From Vulcanimicrobiota bacterium (lineage in GTDB: Bacteria; Vulcanimicrobiota; Vulcanimicrobiia; Vulcanimicrobiales; Vulcanimicrobiaceae), in assembly GCA_014304965.1 (NCBI GenBank), contig JACRTZ010000234.1:1-7172 (forward strand): a stretch of DNA of 7,172 nt, in the 5' to 3' direction. This document shows positions 4,917 to 7,172 of the stretch, piece after piece. A program made the position numbers and the translations under genes. A model generated the notes under the pieces. The model saw only the letters and a program-made list of their open reading frames with translations, did no database searches and was not told where the DNA came from. Position 1 is the stretch's first letter; every line of letters begins with the position of its first letter.

Positions 4917-5662
4917 AGCGGAATCGGACCGACTTCGCTGCCGGTCAAGAACTGCTGCACGATGGGGTTGGGGGATTTCCGCACTTCTTCGACCGTTCCA
5001 TATTCGATGATGGCTCCCTCGAACAACATAGCGATGTAATCGGCCATAGCGAAGATGCTTTCGAGATCGTGGGAGACGACGACGACGGTACCGCCCAGTT
5101 CCTTTCGCAGCCGCACGATCGTGTCCGTCAAGACGTGCGTGATGATCGGATCGAGGCCCGTGGTCGGCTCGTCGTAGAGGACCAGTTCCGGGTTGTTGAC
5201 GACGGCCCGCGCGAAGCCGGCGCGCTTGAGCATGCCGCCGGAGAGTTCGGCCGGCATGCGGTCCTTCGCGGTTTCCAACTCGACCAACTCGAGCGTGGCG
5301 GTCACGATCTTGTCGATTTCCGCGTTCGACATCTTCGTGTGCTCGCGCAGAGGCAACGCGACGTTATCGGAAACCGACAAGCTGTCGAAGAGTGCCGCGA
5401 ACTGAAACGCAAAGCCGATCTTGCGGCGGAATTCGATGAGATCGCGTCCCCGCAGCGTGGTCAGGTCGATGCCCTTGACGATGACGCGGCCTTCGTCCGG
5501 ACGGCGCAGCCCGTTGAGCAGGCGTAAAATCGTCGACTTGCCCGCGCCGGAGAGACCGATCAAACAGGTGATCGCGCGCTCTTTGATTTCAAGCGAACAG
5601 TTTTCGAGAACGACCTTCTCGCCGAATCGGACAGCGGCGTCCTCGATGCGTGCGAAGCTCAC
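4913..5662 (-). CDS. mlaF: MlaF-like ABC transporter ATPase
   Basis: A 249-residue cytosolic ATPase that powers the MlaE permease. All ABC motifs are intact: Walker A GLSGAGKST (36-44), Q-loop Gln87, signature LSGGMLKR (140-147), Walker B ELVLYDEP (159-166) with catalytic Glu165, D-loop TTGLD (167-171) and H-loop His198. The Met after the signature glycines (LSGGM rather than LSGGQ) is characteristic of MlaF/Mkl-type ATPases and, with the flanking mlaE and mlaD, separates it from other ABC importers. The start is GTG at 5662, overlapping the mlaE stop as GTGA; the stop overlaps the mlaD ATG. Length is normal for MlaF (about 270 in E. coli, slightly shorter here at the C-terminus). No MlaB (STAS-domain partner) is encoded in the window. 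Confidence 0.95.
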   Translation of the reverse strand: MSFARIEDAAVRFGEKVVLENCSLEIKERAITCLIGLSGAGKSTILRLLNGLRRPDEGRVIVKGIDLTTLRGRDLIEFRRKIGFAFQFAALFDSLSVSDNVALPLREHTKMSNAEIDKIVTATLELVELETAKDRMPAELSGGMLKRAGFARAVVNNPELVLYDEPTTGLDPIITHVLTDTIVRLRKELGGTVVVVSHDLESIFAMADYIAMLFEGAIIEYGTVEEVRKSPNPIVQQFLTGSEVGPIPL

Positions 5663-6435
5663 CCGGCGTTGAACAGCACGATCGAGAGGACGAAATTCGC
5701 CACGAAGATCATAATGATGGCGTTGACGACCGCGCCCGTCGTCGCGCGGCCCACGCCGGCCGCCCCGCCCCGCGTGTTTAAGCCTTGGTAACAGGCGACC
5801 AGGGTGATGATCGCGCCGAAAACGGCCGCCTTCACCATGCCCTTGACGAAATCGGAATAATGACTCATTTGGCGCACCGATTCGACGAACGTGTCGTACG
5901 GAATGCCGGCCATGGTGTGGGCGAGCGACGCGCCGCCGACGATGCCGACCACGTCGGCAATGATCGTCAGCACCGGCAACATGACGACGAGGGCGAGCAG
6001 GCGGGGAACCACGAGCATGCGGATCGGCGAGAGGCCGAGCGCTTCGAGTGCCTCAACCTGCTCGGTGACGACCATCGCGCCGAGTTCGGCGGTAATGGCC
6101 GCGCCCGCGCGGCCCGCGACGACGACCGCGGAAAGCATGGGGCCGAGTTCGCGCGACTCGGTGTACGCGACGGCACCCCCGACGAGGTTGCTAACGCCGA
6201 AATTGACGGCCTGTTGCGCCGACTCGAACGAAACGACCATGCCGGTGAAGAGCGACGTCAGCAAGACGATGATCGTCGACTGTACGCCGAGCAGCGCCAT
6301 CTGCGAAAACACTTCGCGGTACCGTATGCTGAAGCGCCCGATGTACGAGCCGGCTTCCCCGCCGAGTGCGGCGACGCCGCCGGCATATTCGAGAAAACCC
6401 GTCGTGCCGCGCCCGAGGTCGTCGAAGACCTTCAT
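5659..6435 (-). CDS. mlaE: MlaE-like ABC transporter permease
   Basis: A 258-residue inner-membrane permease of the MlaE/YrbE family, the membrane core of the MCE phospholipid transporter. An amphipathic N-terminal stretch (about 28-48) is followed by hydrophobic segments near 51-70, 83-112, 139-170 and 198-217, and a final one at 236-257. The family signature is strong: YTESRELGPMLSAVVVAGRAGAAITAEL (91-118), then VEALEALGLSP (127-137) and CYQGLNTRGGAAGVGRATTGAVV (215-237). Length matches E. coli MlaE (260). The ATG at 6435 overlaps the stop of the upstream small gene (ATGA) and the gene ends in a GTGA overlap with mlaF, so expression of the complex subunits is probably coupled. Confidence 0.95.
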   Translation of the reverse strand: MKVFDDLGRGTTGFLEYAGGVAALGGEAGSYIGRFSIRYREVFSQMALLGVQSTIIVLLTSLFTGMVVSFESAQQAVNFGVSNLVGGAVAYTESRELGPMLSAVVVAGRAGAAITAELGAMVVTEQVEALEALGLSPIRMLVVPRLLALVVMLPVLTIIADVVGIVGGASLAHTMAGIPYDTFVESVRQMSHYSDFVKGMVKAAVFGAIITLVACYQGLNTRGGAAGVGRATTGAVVNAIIMIFVANFVLSIVLFNAG

Positions 6436-6767
6436 TGCGGGCGAGGTTCAGCGAGCCGTGAAAGGACGCCTTGCGTGATCTCCACGCGCCGGGCGGCGAC
6501 GCCGCGCTCGGCGGTGAGATTGAACTGCAGCTGACTGGCTTGCGCGAGGCGCCGTTCGACGTCTTTGAGGTGCGCGCGAGCCTCGCGTTCGAATCCCGAA
6601 AAATAGCGGCGCACCTCGGCGACGTACGTGGCGATGTCGGGCGCCCCCGGGCCGGCCGCGGCCGCGAGTTTCGCCTTGATCGTCCGCTGCGCGGCTTCGA
6701 GGCGGCGGTTGCGAACGTAGAATTCGTCCACCGCGGAAACCAGTGCTTCGAGGTCGGCGCGGTTCAC
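6432..6767 (-). CDS. Uncharacterised 111-aa helical (coiled-coil) protein between rph and mlaE
   Basis: I do not recognise this family. The protein is almost wholly helical: a first helix at about 3-38 (DLEALVSAVDEFYVRNRRLE...), a break at GPGAPD (39-44), then a long charged helix at about 45-105 (ATYVAEVRRYFSGFEREARAHLKDVERRLAQ...) with spacing typical of coiled coils. It has no signal peptide, membrane helix or metal-binding cysteines, so it is probably cytosolic. It is not a STAS domain, so not MlaB. The start is GTG at 6767, overlapping the rph stop (GTGA); its stop overlaps the mlaE ATG (ATGA). These double overlaps and GC-ending codons make it a convincing gene. A role with either RNase PH or the Mla complex is only suggested by position. 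Confidence 0.8.
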   Translation of the reverse strand: MNRADLEALVSAVDEFYVRNRRLEAAQRTIKAKLAAAAGPGAPDIATYVAEVRRYFSGFEREARAHLKDVERRLAQASQLQFNLTAERGVAARRVEITQGVLSRLAEPRPQ

Positions 6768-7172
6768 GCGCTCGCTGCCGCCGCGATCGCCGCGCGCTGC
6801 AATCCGAACAGCCCCTCGATGCCGCCGCGAGCGAGATCGAGCATCGTGTCGAGTTGCGCGCGGTCGAACGTGCCCGCTTCGGCCGTACCTTGAATCTCGA
6901 CGAACGCGCCGGCATCGGTCATCGCCACGTTCATGTCCACGTCGGCGCGGCTGTCTTCTGAATACGCGAGGTCGAGATGCGGCACGCCGCCGACGAAGCC
7001 GACGCTGACCGCGGCAACTTGGTGCACGAGCGGCCAGTCGGAATTCGCCGGCTTTACGACCTTGCGAAGCGCGAGCGCGAGGGCCACGTAGGCGCCGGTG
7101 ATCGCGGCCGTGCGCGTGCCGCCGTCGGCTTGCAATACGTCGCAGTCGATTACGATGCTTCGTTCCCCGAGA
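6764..7172 (-). CDS. rph: Ribonuclease PH, C-terminal part (5' end outside window)
   Basis: RNase PH is a phosphorolytic 3'-to-5' exoribonuclease that trims tRNA 3' ends and forms a hexameric ring in the cytosol. The visible 135 residues cover roughly the last 55-60% of the usual 240-250. The frame is open to the right edge, reading LGERSIVIDCDVLQADGGTRTAAITG, and the TTG codon at 7135 is an internal Leu, not a start. Conserved features are DVLQADGGTRTA with the phosphate-binding Thr-Arg, VAAVSVGFVGG, EDSRADVDMNVAMT with two conserved acidic residues, VEIQGTAEAGTF and DLARGGIEGLF. The C-terminus is complete and its TGA overlaps the GTG of the next gene. In many bacteria rdgB follows rph; here a small helical gene and the mla operon follow instead. 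Confidence 0.95.
   Translation of the reverse strand, partial: LGERSIVIDCDVLQADGGTRTAAITGAYVALALALRKVVKPANSDWPLVHQVAAVSVGFVGGVPHLDLAYSEDSRADVDMNVAMTDAGAFVEIQGTAEAGTFDRAQLDTMLDLARGGIEGLFGLQRAAIAAAASA

Noticed and set aside
5785..6534. Plus-strand 249-residue open frame opposite mlaE
   Set aside because: It is an Asp/Arg/Glu/His-rich antisense shadow of a strongly conserved permease gene.
1..7172. CRISPR array, tRNA or rRNA genes, prophage or defence system
   Set aside because: No regularly spaced repeats, no tRNA-like cloverleaf or rRNA sequence, and no phage or nuclease-type genes were seen on either strand.

Overview
This is a GC-rich window from what looks like a diderm (outer-membrane-bearing) bacterium. 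The evidence is an MlaE-MlaF-MlaD lipid-transport operon, heavy use of GTG starts, and very tight gene packing. The MlaD is long and ends in a predicted beta-rich domain, with no mlaA, mlaB or mlaC beside it. As I recall, this is the layout described for diderm lineages on the Terrabacteria side, and an uncultured lineage such as Eremiobacterota would fit. That taxonomic guess is inference; nothing here fixes the phylum.

Layout. At the left edge (3-158, plus strand) is the C-terminal tail of an unrecognised protein. Every other gene is on the minus strand, so in transcription order the window reads from right to left. First comes an operon: the C-terminal part of rph (RNase PH, cut by the right edge), an unrecognised 111-aa helical protein, mlaE (permease), mlaF (ATPase), mlaD (MCE protein with a C-terminal beta domain) and a rhomboid-family membrane protease. 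The first five genes are joined by four successive 4-nt GTGA/ATGA stop-start overlaps; the rhomboid gene follows mlaD after 10 nt.

Next, at 2400-2597, is a 198-bp non-coding element bounded by 33-bp inverted repeats (29 of 33 identical, six G's at each outer end). It has the shape of a MITE or a deleted insertion sequence. It begins inside the stop codon of the rhomboid gene and ends 22 bp before a panE-like ketopantoate reductase gene. A small ORF with a good Shine-Dalgarno starts inside it and ends in a GTGA overlap with the panE start.

After panE comes a second short operon: an ArsR-family repressor, an AHSA1/SRPBCC protein and a DUF5069 protein. A good sigma70-type promoter in the 53-bp gap after panE would start transcription only about 5 nt before the arsR ATG. 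The last gene runs convergently into the left-edge gene, and the two stop codons share one CTAG.

How the genes work together. MlaE, MlaF and MlaD would form an inner-membrane ABC transporter that moves phospholipids across the envelope, with MlaD itself possibly bridging to the outer membrane. The ArsR and AHSA1 proteins form a common regulator-effector pair. The points most worth a second look are the MlaD C-terminal domain, the unknown coiled-coil protein translationally linked to mlaE, and the inverted-repeat element wedged between the rhomboid stop and panE.
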